Part shown: positions 1 through 10,400 of the stretch, piece after piece
How the letters are laid out: each line of letters starts with the position of its first letter
How positions within the stretch are numbered: the stretch's first letter is position 1
Assembly (NCBI RefSeq): GCF_019733355.1
Contig: NZ_JAIHLQ010000045.1
Coordinates: 1-50,078 of the forward strand
Direction: 5' to 3'
Source: Pseudomonas baetica
GTDB lineage: Bacteria > Pseudomonadota > Gammaproteobacteria > Pseudomonadales > Pseudomonadaceae
Length of the DNA: 50,078 nt
Program-made: the position numbers and the translations under genes
Notes under the pieces: generated by a model
Databases searched by the model: none
What the model was told of the DNA's origin: nothing
What the model saw: only the letters and a program-made list of their open reading frames with translations

Positions 1-59
1 GACCTGGGCTTTGAACGGTTTGGGATAAGAGCTTCGTTGGCGCATGAAAATCCTGGCGA

Positions 60-109
60 TTAAGGGCGATCGCGTCCGCTTAAAAATACGCGGACACCAT
101 CGCCCTTAA
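60..109. repeat. Long interrupted inverted repeat, possible terminator
   Basis: The arms TTAAGGGCGAT and ATCGCCCTTAA (60-70 and 99-109) enclose a second stem, GTCCGC/GCGGAC (74-79 and 90-95), around an AT-rich loop. Nothing in the flanking 319 bases reads as a gene. It could end a transcript entering from the left or be the edge of a mobile or REP-like element. The lack of a clear T-run leaves the role open. I see nothing else to call between 110 and 319. Confidence 0.5.
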
Positions 110-319
110 TGCTGGAGTTTTGAAGGTGACTTGGCCAGACGCTTACGACGGATCATCCAGCACTTGCCGTCCAGTATGGATTTCGGCGTCTACGATTACG
201 TACGACTAAAATAATAACTTTCTGCGAGTTATAACGAGATGAGGTATCAAAAATACATCAATTCGGAGTAACTAAGTTGGATATTCTTTTATTGGTTAGG
301 TGGGTTTGCCTAACGTAAT

Positions 320-1453
320 TCACGCTTTATCTTGAGTGTCATGTAAGTTAATCACATCATTATAAACCTGCACCATGCTTTCGCACATGCGGTCAGCGGT
401 AAACAGCTCTTGAAACCGTGCACGAGCATTATTGCCGAAACGCTGCGTCTCTTCAGGATTGTTCCACAGTCGATGCATAGCCTCGCGCAAGGCCACGGGA
501 GAGTCTGGTGGGACGGCCAAGCCTGTTTCTTCGTGGATATTAACGTAGGTAGTACCCGTCCCGATCTCGCAAGAAATCATCGGCTTTCCATACATCGAAG
601 CTTCTAACAAAGAGATGCCAAACGCTTCAGATCGAAGATGGGAAGGGAACACCAGGGCGTAACACATCTGCAGCAGGCAGACCTTTTCTTCATCATCCAG
701 ACGCCCCAAAAACAGCACGTTGCGCAGTTGCAACTTTTGCGCAAGAGCTTTGAGTTCAAGCTCCTGCGGACCGCTACCGAGAATCACTACTGGATAATCT
801 ACTCCTTCAAGCGCATTAAGCAGGCTATCCAAGCCCTTGTAATAGCGAAGCACGCCGACAAACAGGAAGAATTTTTCTGGCAGGCTTTTGCGCAAGCGGC
901 TGAGTGTTTCCGTCGATGCTTTTGGGTACGCCGATTGATCCAATCCGTAAGGGATGACCATCGTTTTGTCGGCGAATGGCTTGAGCGTTTCGCTGGAGTC
1001 CAAATAGTTCGGCGAGGCCACCACGATGCGATCCATGCTCTTCAGAAACCGCGTCATTAAGGGGCCATAGAGCTTGAGCAAGGTGCGCTGCTTGACAATA
1101 TCCGAATGATAACTGAGCACGGTTGGGCGATCATGGCTGGTGGCAAAATGCACCAGGTCCATGAGTGGCCACGGAAAATGAAAGTGCACCAGATCGGCTT
1201 CGGCAGCCATTTCCTTGAATTGGCAGAACACTCGCATCGAGAGACCTGTAGAGGCCAAATTGAAGTTTTCTTTGGCACGAACAACCTGATGATCAGCCAC
1301 CTGTAACCGCGCAGGGGAAGGGTTTTGGCTGATAGTCAGTACCTGGCCTTCAACGCCTAAGACACGACTGCCTTGGCAGAGCTGAAATATGACTTGCTCG
1401 ATGCCACCGGTGGTGTCGGGATAATAGGTCTTGAAAAAATGCAGGATGCGCAT
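320..1453 (-). CDS. wbpZ: GT4 glycosyltransferase, WbpZ-like (D-rhamnan assembly)
   Basis: A 377-residue GT-B fold glycosyltransferase of family GT4. The N-terminal half opens with MRILHFFKTYYPDTTGGIEQ, a glycine-rich acceptor-side start typical of WbpZ-type enzymes. The C-terminal half holds the nucleotide-sugar site, with FLFVGVLRYYKGLDSLL and the EX7E motif in SEAFGISLLEA. In the P. aeruginosa common polysaccharide antigen pathway, WbpZ adds D-rhamnose from GDP-D-Rha on the cytoplasmic face of the inner membrane. The window also carries gmd, rmd, wzm, wzt and a wbpW-type gene, which supports this role. The gene is alone on the minus strand, divergent from the secretion operon across 276 bases. 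The WbpZ assignment is from remembered resemblance and context; the GT4 assignment is firm. Confidence 0.85.
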   Translation of the reverse strand: MRILHFFKTYYPDTTGGIEQVIFQLCQGSRVLGVEGQVLTISQNPSPARLQVADHQVVRAKENFNLASTGLSMRVFCQFKEMAAEADLVHFHFPWPLMDLVHFATSHDRPTVLSYHSDIVKQRTLLKLYGPLMTRFLKSMDRIVVASPNYLDSSETLKPFADKTMVIPYGLDQSAYPKASTETLSRLRKSLPEKFFLFVGVLRYYKGLDSLLNALEGVDYPVVILGSGPQELELKALAQKLQLRNVLFLGRLDDEEKVCLLQMCYALVFPSHLRSEAFGISLLEASMYGKPMISCEIGTGTTYVNIHEETGLAVPPDSPVALREAMHRLWNNPEETQRFGNNARARFQELFTADRMCESMVQVYNDVINLHDTQDKA

Positions 1454-1684
1454 GAGGTACCTTGGCTAAAATACTTGACTGTGACTGCTTTGAACAACGC
1501 CAAAAAGTCTTGTTCATGCCGAAAACGCTCAACACACAGGGGGCTTTGGACGCATGAGAGAAAAGGTTGGAGAGATTAACTGTTAGCTTCGGATGCCTGC
1601 AACGCAAAAAAACGCGCGCCTTGTTTTATGGGCCAACAGTACCTCCCTCTAAACGTTTTTTCATTTATTGCAGGCTAATCGAGA

Positions 1685-1693
1685 TGCTACACT
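1685..1693 (+). promoter_or_regulatory. Candidate extended -10 promoter for the secretion operon
   Basis: The sequence TGCTACACT is a TGn extended -10 element followed by TACACT, 37 bases before the ATG of the ABC transporter gene. No convincing -35 is seen at 17 bases. It lies in the 276-base divergent region shared with the WbpZ-like gene. Confidence 0.35.
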
Positions 1694-1729
1694 CCCGCGC
1701 TTTTCCATACCCAGCGGCATTAGGAAATT

Positions 1730-3469
1730 ATGCGTAACGTTCATGAAAACAGCTTGCAAGCTGCGTTGAAAGCTTGTAAAGGCAGTTTCATATCAGTCGG
1801 TATTTTCAGTTTATTTGTCAACGCCCTGATGCTTGTTCCTACCTTCTATATGCTTCAGGTTTATGGCCGAGTGGTAACGAGCGGCAGCATTTCTACGTTA
1901 GTGATGCTGACCATCATCATGAGCGTGCTGGTTATCACGATGGGGTCCCTGGAGTGGGTTCGTTCGCGGATCATGGTTCGCGTCAGTACCAAGCTGGATG
2001 TACTGCTGAGCCGCGATGTTTATAAGGCCAGTTTCAAGCGCTCACTGGAAAGTGGTGGTATGGATGCTTCGGCCCAATCGCTTAACGACTTGACAGGCTT
2101 GCGGCAGTTTCTAACGGGCAATGGGTTGTTCGCTTTTTTTGATGCCCCATGGCTGCCGATCTACATTGCCGTGATGTTTATGTTCCATCCTTGGTATGGA
2201 TGGGTCGCTATTGGTAGCGCCCTGGTGCTGCTATTCCTCGCGTACATCAATGAAAAGATGACAGGCAAAGCTTTAGGGCAAGCGAATAAAGAAAACATTG
2301 CTGCAACTCTGTACACGACTAAAAACCTGCGTAATGCCGAAGTAATTGAATCAATGGGGATGTTGAACACCCTCATGCACCGCTGGGGTATGCGTCAAAA
2401 AAATGTATTGATCCTTCAGTCCCAAGCCAGCGACAAGGGAGGAATAGTCAGTGCTATTTCCAAAACCTTCCGCATGCTCATTCAATCGTTGATCCTCGGT
2501 TTGGGGGCCTATCTAGCCGTAAACCATGAAATCAGCCCTGGTTTAGTGATCGCCGGTTCGGTCTTGTTGGGACGCGCCCTGGCACCTATTGACCTGATCA
2601 TCGGCAGTTGGAAAGGCTTTATTGCGGCCCGATCGCAATATGACCGACTCAACGACACGCTCGATAAGTTGCATGCAGAACCAGAGCGCATGGCATTGCC
2701 TGCACCTCAAGGGCATGTATTGGTTGAGAACTTGATTGTTTGCCCTCCCGGTTCAAAAACGCCGATCTTGCGCGGCATCAGCTTTGGTGTCCCGGCTGGC
2801 TCTGTAGTCGGTATTATTGGCCCGAGCGCGTCAGGAAAATCCACGCTGGCCCGAGCATTGATGGGCGTATGGGCGCCCCAGAATGGTGTCGTGCGCCTGG
2901 ATGGTGCTGACATCAGCAACTGGGATAAAGACCAGCTAGGGCCTTATATGGGGTATTTGCCTCAGGACATTGAGCTCTTCGAAGGCACCATTAGCGAAAA
3001 CATTTCACGCTTCACCGACGTCGATCCCGAGAAAGTGGTTCGCGCTGCGAAGACTGCAGGCGTACATGAAATGATTCTGTTGCTGCCCGATGGCTATGAC
3101 ACTGTCATCGGCAGTGAAGGGGTCAACCTTTCCGGTGGTCAGCGTCAGCGTGTCGGCCTGGCCCGTGCCATCTATGGTTCGCCGCGCCTTATTTTGCTGG
3201 ATGAACCCAATTCCAACCTCGATGAGGTTGGTGAGCGTGCTCTGGCATCCGCTATCCAGGAGCTAAAGCTTACTGGGGCGACCATCTTCGTCATCACTCA
3301 CCGCACCACCATCCTGTCCCAACTCGATCGGTTGCTCGTCATGAGCGCAGGTGGAGTCAGCATGTACGGTCCGCGTGATCAAGTAATGGAAGAACTCAAC
3401 AAACAACAACTTGCCGCTCAACAAAAAGCTGCTCAAGTTGCCACGGGCACGGCTCCGGCCAGCGCCTGA
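1730..3469 (+). CDS. Type I secretion ABC transporter (PrtD/AprD/RsaD type)
   Basis: This 579-residue protein is the inner-membrane ATPase of a type I secretion system. Residues about 20-300 form the transmembrane ABC module, starting with hydrophobic segments around FSLFVNALMLVPTFYMLQV. Residues about 330-560 form the nucleotide-binding domain: Walker A GPSASGKST, signature LSGGQRQRVGLARA, Walker B LILLDEP and the switch histidine in FVITHR. There is no N-terminal C39 peptidase-like domain, which places it in the PrtD class that exports proteases, lipases and RsaA-like S-layer proteins. AGGA precedes the ATG. The adaptor gene follows after 13 bases. No protease or lipase lies nearby, so the DUF4214 proteins at 11097 and 26682 are the obvious candidate substrates. 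Confidence 0.93.
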   Translation: MRNVHENSLQAALKACKGSFISVGIFSLFVNALMLVPTFYMLQVYGRVVTSGSISTLVMLTIIMSVLVITMGSLEWVRSRIMVRVSTKLDVLLSRDVYKASFKRSLESGGMDASAQSLNDLTGLRQFLTGNGLFAFFDAPWLPIYIAVMFMFHPWYGWVAIGSALVLLFLAYINEKMTGKALGQANKENIAATLYTTKNLRNAEVIESMGMLNTLMHRWGMRQKNVLILQSQASDKGGIVSAISKTFRMLIQSLILGLGAYLAVNHEISPGLVIAGSVLLGRALAPIDLIIGSWKGFIAARSQYDRLNDTLDKLHAEPERMALPAPQGHVLVENLIVCPPGSKTPILRGISFGVPAGSVVGIIGPSASGKSTLARALMGVWAPQNGVVRLDGADISNWDKDQLGPYMGYLPQDIELFEGTISENISRFTDVDPEKVVRAAKTAGVHEMILLLPDGYDTVIGSEGVNLSGGQRQRVGLARAIYGSPRLILLDEPNSNLDEVGERALASAIQELKLTGATIFVITHRTTILSQLDRLLVMSAGGVSMYGPRDQVMEELNKQQLAAQQKAAQVATGTAPASA

Positions 3470-3482
3470 CAGGAAGATGTCG

Positions 3483-4805
3483 ATGACCCGCTCTCTCAGT
3501 AATCAAACCGATAGCTTCGCTGATCTTCCGATTTCCGACCGAAAAACACGTCGGCTCGGCTTTGGCATTGTGTTCGTGACTTTCGGCTTGTTCGGTACCT
3601 GGGCAGCATTCGCGCCACTCGATGGCGCTGCTTACGCCCCTGGTGTTGTCACCGTGCAGACTTACCGTAAGACGGTTCAGCACCTTGAGGGCGGTATCGT
3701 TAAAGACGTGCTGGCTCACGATGGGGACATCGTAAAGAAAGGTGATCCGCTGATCATCCTTGACGATGCTCAGCTGCGCTCCGAATACGAAATGACACGT
3801 AATCAGCTGATTGCAGCCAAGGCGATGGAAGCCCGCCTGGTCGCAGAGCGGGACGACAAGTCTGTCATCACGTTTGACCAAATGTACGAGCCTGACAGTC
3901 CGCGGGGCATCGAAGCGCGTGCGGGTGAAACCGAGGTTTTCAATGCGCGCCGCGGTGCGCGCCTGGGCCAGGTCGCAGTACTTCAAGAGCGCATTGGACA
4001 GTTAAACCAGCAAATCAAGGGTACCGATTCCATCATTGGTACCAAGCAAAACCTTGAGCAGTCCTACACCGGTGAAATTGGTGATTTGAACGAATTACTT
4101 GCTCAAGGCTTCGTCGATAAGCAACGCATGCTGGAGCAGCAGCGCAAGCTCGATATGCTCAAATCCGAAGTTGCCGATCATCGCTCTACCATTACCAAGA
4201 CCCGTCTGCAGATCAATGAAACGCAATTGCAGATATTGCAAGTCAACAAGGATTTCAATTCCGACGTGGTTAAGCAGTTGGCTGAAATCCAGACCAAGAC
4301 TTATGACCTGCAAGAGCGTACGGCAGCACTGGAAGATCGCCTAAGTCGCATCGTCATCCGTGCTCCGGATGACGGTATGGTCATCGGTATGACCGTCCAT
4401 ACCATCGGCGGTGTTGTACGCCAGGCAACCCCTCTGCTGGATATCGTCCCGTCTGTCTCCGAGTTGATTGTCGAAGCTCAAGTCGCGCCTCAAGACATCA
4501 ACCGCATCGCCATTGGGAAACTGGCGGACATTCGCTTTAGTGCGTTCAACAGCGCTACGACCCCTGTGATCGAAGGCAGTGTCACGAGCATATCGGCAGA
4601 TCGGTTAACCAATGAAAAAACCGGCCAGCCTTATTACCTGGCCAGAGTCAGCGTCACCAAGGCGGGTCTACAAAAACTTGCTGATCGTAAGCTTCTGGCG
4701 GGTATGCCGGCTGATGTGCTGATTAATACGGGTGAACGCACCATGCTGCAATATCTGATGCAGCCAGCGCGCAACGCTATCTCGCAATCGATGATTGAGG
4801 AGTGA
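3483..4805 (+). CDS. Type I secretion membrane-fusion (HlyD-family) adaptor
   Basis: This 440-residue periplasmic adaptor links the ABC transporter to the TolC-type channel. One N-terminal transmembrane helix (about residues 23-45, LGFGIVFVTFGLFGTWAAFA) is followed by the biotinyl-lipoyl half motif VQHLEGGIVKDVLAHDGD. A long alpha-helical hairpin rich in Q, E and L follows (about 90-300), then a beta-barrel region with IRAPDDGMVIGM. I chose the ATG at 3483 because AGGAAG at 3471-3476 sits six bases before it. The ATG at 3477 is too close to that ribosome-binding site. The length fits the PrtE/AprE family. The stop codon lies inside the start region of the next gene, so the genes are co-transcribed. 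Confidence 0.92.
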   Translation: MTRSLSNQTDSFADLPISDRKTRRLGFGIVFVTFGLFGTWAAFAPLDGAAYAPGVVTVQTYRKTVQHLEGGIVKDVLAHDGDIVKKGDPLIILDDAQLRSEYEMTRNQLIAAKAMEARLVAERDDKSVITFDQMYEPDSPRGIEARAGETEVFNARRGARLGQVAVLQERIGQLNQQIKGTDSIIGTKQNLEQSYTGEIGDLNELLAQGFVDKQRMLEQQRKLDMLKSEVADHRSTITKTRLQINETQLQILQVNKDFNSDVVKQLAEIQTKTYDLQERTAALEDRLSRIVIRAPDDGMVIGMTVHTIGGVVRQATPLLDIVPSVSELIVEAQVAPQDINRIAIGKLADIRFSAFNSATTPVIEGSVTSISADRLTNEKTGQPYYLARVSVTKAGLQKLADRKLLAGMPADVLINTGERTMLQYLMQPARNAISQSMIEE

Positions 4806-4807
4806 TT

Positions 4808-6214
4808 GTGCGTCTGTTTCCATGCCTGATGTTGGGAATGCTTGCGTTGCAAGCACATGCTGCCGAGCCGAAAACCGCTGAACCTTCGACGCCCAAACCG
4901 CCCCTCAAGAGTGTGAGTGCCAAGGATTACTCCGCTGATCTGATGCAGCTCTACCGCGAGTCGCGCCTGGAGGATCCGCGGGTGCTGGCGTCTTACTCCC
5001 GGGCTAAATCCAGTGAGGAGCAGCAACGCGAGGCATTGGGTGGTCTATTGCCGCAAGTCACGGTCAATGGCGGCGCAAACCGAATTCATCAAGAGAATGA
5101 CATCAGTCGTCAGTCCTACCACAGCGAAAACTACAGTATCAATCTGAGTCAGCACATCTATAACAAGGCTGCCTGGGAGAACTATCAGAAATTCAAGAGC
5201 CTCGCCAAGCAGTCAAATGACGAGTCCACTGAGGCGCGAGCCGAAGCTACCGTCGATTTGGCGCAGCGTTATTTCGCCGCCCTGGCGGCTGACGATGAGC
5301 TTGAATTGGTCCAGGCCGAACGCCGTGCAACGCAAAAAAACCTCGACCGAGTCAATGCCTTGTATAGCAAACAACTGGCAATGATCACGGACCAGCTCGA
5401 TATCCAGGCGCGTGTAGACTCCCTTGCTGCGCAAGAAGTGGAGGCTCAAAATCAGGTGCGAGTGGCCCGCGTTGCGTTGTCGGAAATTATTGGCCGTCCC
5501 GTCAAGGAGAAGTTGAGTCGCGTGCGCGATGACGTGGAATTGCAGGTTTCGGCCGAAAGCCTGGACAGCTGGGTACAGTTGGCAGTGACCGACAACCCCC
5601 AACTCAAAGCCAGCGAAAATGCGGTCGAAGCTGCTCAGGCGGCTTTGCGCGGCGGCAAAGGTGGTCATTACCCGACGGTCAGCTTAAATTTAAGCGCGCA
5701 GAATACCAACGAAGGCTACAACAACTCCTTGGCGCCAAAAACCGACAGCTATGTGGCGGGTATTGGGGTACAAATCCCGATTTACAGTGGCGGTTCGACG
5801 TCAGCAAGGGTGCGTGGTCTGTATGAGGACCAGTTGACTGCGGAGCTGCAGATGGAGGCGATGCGTCGCCAGGTTGTTAAAGAAACCACCAACGCCTATT
5901 TGACTGCGGATTCGAGCGTCGAAAAAATACGGGCTAACCGGACTGCATTGTCATCCGCCGAGAAATCAAGTTTTGCTGCAAGCAAGGCGTTTGCTTTTGG
6001 TGTAGTTAATGCCGTGGACGTTTTGACCGCCACACAAAACGAGTTCAAAGCTCGTCGCGATCTGCTAAAAACTCAATACGATTTCATTACGAACCTGTTC
6101 ATCCTCAACCGCTGGGCTGGCAAGCTTTCCGAGGAAAGCGTCGAGAGCGTCAATGTGTGGTTGAGTAATAACAGCACAACGAACCCTGTCTCTGACCGGA
6201 ACATGAAGCAATGA
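4808..6214 (+). CDS. TolC-family outer-membrane channel of the type I system
   Basis: The third component of the exporter, 468 residues. A signal peptide is visible (MRLFPCLMLGMLALQAHA, cleaved before AEP), followed by a low-complexity linker and two TolC repeats of long amphipathic helices. The second repeat contains VNAVDVLTATQNEF, typical of the AprF/PrtF branch. I chose the GTG at 4808 because GAGGAG at 4797-4802 is ideally placed five bases upstream. An earlier GTG at 4802 would lie inside that ribosome-binding site. The stop overlaps the gmd start as ATGA (6211-6214), so gmd is translationally coupled to a secretion gene. Confidence 0.92.
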   Translation: MRLFPCLMLGMLALQAHAAEPKTAEPSTPKPPLKSVSAKDYSADLMQLYRESRLEDPRVLASYSRAKSSEEQQREALGGLLPQVTVNGGANRIHQENDISRQSYHSENYSINLSQHIYNKAAWENYQKFKSLAKQSNDESTEARAEATVDLAQRYFAALAADDELELVQAERRATQKNLDRVNALYSKQLAMITDQLDIQARVDSLAAQEVEAQNQVRVARVALSEIIGRPVKEKLSRVRDDVELQVSAESLDSWVQLAVTDNPQLKASENAVEAAQAALRGGKGGHYPTVSLNLSAQNTNEGYNNSLAPKTDSYVAGIGVQIPIYSGGSTSARVRGLYEDQLTAELQMEAMRRQVVKETTNAYLTADSSVEKIRANRTALSSAEKSSFAASKAFAFGVVNAVDVLTATQNEFKARRDLLKTQYDFITNLFILNRWAGKLSEESVESVNVWLSNNSTTNPVSDRNMKQ

Positions 6215-7257
6215 ACACAAGTAAAAAATCAGTCATCATCACAGGCGTAACAGGTCAGGATGGTGCGTACCTTACCCAGCTGCTGCTGGAGAAGGGCTAC
6301 AAGGTATATGGCACTTATCGTCGCACCAGTTCGGTTAACTTCTGGCGTCTGGAAGAATTGGGGGTTGCCTCCCATGAAAACCTTGAACTGGTCGAACATG
6401 ACCTCACTGACCTGGGCGCCAGCATCCGTTTGCTACAGAAAGCCGAGCCAGCCGAGGTCTACAACCTCGCCGCTCAGAGCTTCGTAGGCGTATCTTTCGA
6501 CCAACCAATCACCACCGCTGAAATCACTGGGATCGGTGCAGTCAATCTGCTGGAAGCGATCCGTATCGTTAACCCGAAGATTCGTTTCTATCAGGCATCG
6601 ACTTCGGAGATGTTCGGTAAGGTTCAGCAGATTCCGCAGACCGAGAACACTGATTTTTATCCGCGCAGCCCATACGGCGTCGCAAAGCTCTATGCGCACT
6701 GGATGACCATCAACTACCGTGAGTCCTACGGGATTTTTGGCTCCAGCGGTATCCTGTTCAACCACGAATCACCACTTCGCGGCAAAGAATTCGTAACCCG
6801 CAAGATCACTGACGCCGTCGCGCGTATCTCCCTGGGCATGCAGGATTGCCTGGAGCTTGGCAACATGGACGCCAAGCGTGACTGGGGCTTCGCCAAGGAA
6901 TATGTCGAAGGTATGTGGCGCATGCTGCAAGCCGATGAGCCTGACACCTTTGTTCTGGCGACCAATCGTACCGAGACTGTTCGGGACTTTGTGTCCATGG
7001 CGTTCAAGGCCGTAAACATCGAACTGGATTGGAAGGGCAGCGCCGACAACGAACACGGTATCGACACCAGAACCGGCAAGACCGTTATTCAGGTCAACCC
7101 GAAGTTCTATCGTCCTGCCGAAGTCGAACTGCTGATCGGTGACCCCGAAAAAGCCAAGCGCGTACTTGGCTGGGAACCCAAGACTACGCTGGAAGAGCTG
7201 TGCCAGCTGATGGTCAAGGCTGACCTGGAGCGAGTGAAGGTCGGCAAGTCCTTCTGA
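6211..7257 (+). CDS. gmd: GDP-mannose 4,6-dehydratase
   Basis: Converts GDP-D-mannose to GDP-4-keto-6-deoxy-D-mannose, the branch point for GDP-D-rhamnose. The 348-residue short-chain dehydrogenase fold has the NADP-binding motif TGVTGQDGAYL near the N-terminus, the catalytic Tyr-x3-Lys in SPYGVAKLYAHW with the preceding STSEMFG, and the family hallmark NHESPLRG. With Rmd (21531-22490) it would give GDP-D-Rha. It is the fourth gene of the secretion operon and its start overlaps the channel gene by four bases. That directly links sugar-nucleotide supply to the type I exporter. A strong terminator follows. Confidence 0.96.
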   Translation: MNTSKKSVIITGVTGQDGAYLTQLLLEKGYKVYGTYRRTSSVNFWRLEELGVASHENLELVEHDLTDLGASIRLLQKAEPAEVYNLAAQSFVGVSFDQPITTAEITGIGAVNLLEAIRIVNPKIRFYQASTSEMFGKVQQIPQTENTDFYPRSPYGVAKLYAHWMTINYRESYGIFGSSGILFNHESPLRGKEFVTRKITDAVARISLGMQDCLELGNMDAKRDWGFAKEYVEGMWRMLQADEPDTFVLATNRTETVRDFVSMAFKAVNIELDWKGSADNEHGIDTRTGKTVIQVNPKFYRPAEVELLIGDPEKAKRVLGWEPKTTLEELCQLMVKADLERVKVGKSF

Positions 7258-7269
7258 TATCGTTATAGA

Positions 7270-7284
7270 TATCTAGCTAGCTAG
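7270..7284. repeat. CTAG-rich 15-mer also found at the plasmid module edge
   Basis: TATCTAGCTAGCTAG occurs here between the gmd stop and its terminator, and again exactly at 30687-30701 near the orphan iteron. CTAG is a rare tetranucleotide in Pseudomonas. Related palindromes surround the partition genes at 33471-34510 and the right edge of the module at 35987. The function here is unknown. Confidence 0.5.
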
Positions 7285-7288
7285 TCAT

Positions 7289-7318
7289 AAGGGTCGCGTG
7301 AAAACGCGGCCCTTTTTT
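7289..7318 (+). terminator. Rho-independent terminator after gmd
   Basis: The stem AAGGGTCGCG/CGCGGCCCTT with a TGAAAA loop is followed by a run of T. It closes the secretion-gmd operon and separates it from the large glycosyltransferase gene. Confidence 0.88.
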
Positions 7319-7423
7319 ATAGCGGCTGCCACGTAAACCGAATGCCGAATGCGGCCCACCTCTTTGTAGTGTTCAATAACACCCTCTTTTATTTTCTTTT
7401 AAATTTTCGTCCCAGGTCAGCTC

Positions 7424-10400
7424 ATGCAAAACGAAGCAAAGGTCACTATCCACCAGTTCGCCATCAGTGTTAGTCACGGTGACGGCATCAGCAACGGGAT
7501 GATGTTGACCCGCAAGCTGCTGCGCCTGGCAGGCGTCAAGTCGGATATCTATTGCATCCAACCGTCAGAGCAGATGGCCGGGGATGTACTGTGTATCGAT
7601 GACTATCTGCCGGGCAGTGCCGATGCTTTGCTGGTGCATCACGGCATCGGAAACCCGGTTGAGTCCTGGCTGCGTGATTTGCCCGAGCGCAAATTCATGG
7701 TGTTCCACAACATCACGCCGGGCGAGCTGTTCCCCGCCGATCACGTCATTCAGCCGATGCTGGCCCACGGTTGGGAACAGGTCGATAGCTGGCAGCATTG
7801 GCTGGCGGGCAGTATTGCCGACTCCCAGCAGAACCTGCAGGAGCTGCTCAAGCGTGGTTATGACGAACACAAGGTGACAGAGATTCCGTTGCTGGTGGAC
7901 CTGGAGCGCATCGAACCGCACGCGGTGCAGCGTCATGACACCCCGCGGCCGTTCACACTGCTGTTCGTTGGCCGGATCATGCCGCACAAAAACCAGCTGG
8001 CCCTGGTCGAGGCTTTCGCCCACCTGTTGCGCAGCGCACAAGTGCCGCTGCAGTTGTATCTTGTTGGCGGTTTTACCGTGGCCGATTACAAGGACAAGAT
8101 CCAGGCGCGCATTCGCGAGCTGGGAATCGAAGCCTTCGTCAACCTGACCGGCAAGGTCGATGATGAAACCCTCAACGCCCTGTACTGCCGCAGCGACCTG
8201 TTCGTCTCGTTGAGCAAACATGAAGGCTTCGGCATGCCGCTGATCGAGGCCATGGCCCACGGTCTACCAGTGTTGGCGTACGACGCGCCCGACAGCAACG
8301 TGGTTCACACCCTCGGCAATGCGGGCCTGTTGCTGGACAACGCCGAGCCTCACGAAGTCGCGGCGACCATTGCTCAGATCATGGAAAACCCGGCGCTGCG
8401 TCGCAGCATGAAGCGCTACGGCATCGAGCGCATGGACGAGTTTGGCTACCAACGTCTCTACGATCGCCTGAGCGCCTTCCTGGCCAAATTCGAAATCGTG
8501 TTGCCGTCCCACACATTTCCGGTAGCGGCGCCGAAAGCAACGGTGGATTACCGCATCGAGGGTCCATTTGACAGCACCTACAGCCTGGCGCTGGTGAACC
8601 GCGAACTGGCCAAAGCGATCGCCGAACACGGCCACAAGGTTGCCTTGCGCGCCACCGAAGGGCCGGGGCCGATCCCGGTCGATCAGACTTTCCTGCTGGA
8701 CAACCCTGATTGTGCAGCCCTGCACGCACGCGCCGAACAACCGGCGAACACCGTGATGCGTCTGATGTACCCGCCACGGGTCACCGATATGCAGGGTGAT
8801 CTGAATGTCATGTCCTGCTATGGATGGGAAGAGTCCTGCCTGCCGCAAGACTACTGCCATGACTTCAACCACCAGACGCACCTGGTAACCAGCATGTCCA
8901 GCTGGGTGACGACTACCTTGCGGGACAACGGCGTGACCGTGCCCTTGGCCACGGTGGGCCTGGGCGCGGACCACATCCTCAAGGCGGACATCGACTTCGA
9001 CAGCCTGCCGGCCATGCCGCAGGTGACCAGCGAGCGCCTGAAGCTGCTGCACGTCTCGTCCTGCTTCCCGCGCAAAGGCGTCGACGTCTTGCTCAAGGCC
9101 TATGGCCAGGCCTTCACCGCCGAGCACGCGGTGGTGCTGATCATCAAAACCTTCCCCAACCCGCACCACAACATCCAGCAGCAGTTGACGGATTGGCGTG
9201 CCGAGTTCCCATCGGCGCCTGCGGTCGAGTTGATCGAACAGGATCTGCCGGATTCTGCCCTGCGCGCGCTGTACACCTTGTCCGATGCATTGGTCGCGCC
9301 TTCGCGAGGGGAGGGCTTTGGCCTGCCGCTGGCAGAAGCGATGCTGCATCGCTTGCCGGTGATCGTGACGGGGCAGGGAGGTCAGACAGATTTCTGTACC
9401 GAACAGACCGCCTGGCTCATCGACTACCGTTACGAGCGGGCTCGCACTCACCTGAAAGCGAGTGCTTCGGTATGGTTTGAGCCGAGCAGCGAACACTTGG
9501 CCGGCCTCTTGGGCGAGTTCTACCAGGCTTGGAGTAAAGGTGAGCTGAACAAGCTGACCGCCGAGCGGGTCGAGGCTGCCGATACCTTGATCCGTAGCCG
9601 CTTCACTTGGTCACACGTGGCCAAGGCCAGCATCGAGGCCATTGCCGAGGCCAAGCGTCAACCATTACTCAAGAAAGCACCGCGGTTGGGCAGCGTCACC
9701 ACCTGGAACAGTGCCTGCGGCATTGCGACCTATAGTTCCAAACTGCTAGAGCCGGCCTTTGGTCTGGAGTGCCACGTATTCGCCAACGATGATGCGGCGC
9801 TGATCAGTGCCGATCAGGGAAACATTGAGCGCTGTTGGAGCGCTGGCGATTTCGATCCGTTGGATCGTCTGAAAGAAGCCATTGAGCGCTCCGGCGTTGA
9901 TACGTTGCTGCTCCAGTTCAATTTCTCTTTCTTCGGGCTACAGGCGTTCGCTTCGTTGCTGGATTGGGCGCATAGCCATGGCATCCGTACGCTGGTGGTT
10001 TTTCACTCCACGGCCGATGTTCAGCATGGCGACAAACTCAAATCGTTGTCCGACATGCGTGAGTCGCTAGCGGGTTCAGAGCGCCTGCTGGTGCACAGTG
10101 TGGGTGATCTGAATCGCCTCAAAGGCTTTGGCCTGAGCCACAACCTGCTGCTGTTCCCTCACGGGGTGATTGATACCCCTGCGCCGGCGCCGGGACCGCG
10201 TCAGAACGCCGCAAACCTGAAAGGCAAAACGATTATTGCCAGCTACGGCTTTCTATTGCCGCACAAAGGCATGCCGGAACTGATCGAGGCATTCGCGCTA
10301 TTGGCCAAGAATGACGATGCTCTGCATCTGCTGCTGGTCAATGCTGAATATCCGGTACCCGCTTCGGCAGAGCTGGCCGAAACCTGCCGTCAGCGGATTC

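Noticed and set aside
8264..9496. A 410-codon open frame opposite the large glycosyltransferase
   Set aside because: Typical antisense frame of GC-rich Pseudomonas DNA, with Arg/Gln/His/Val-rich low-meaning sequence. The plus strand encodes clear GT4 motifs there.
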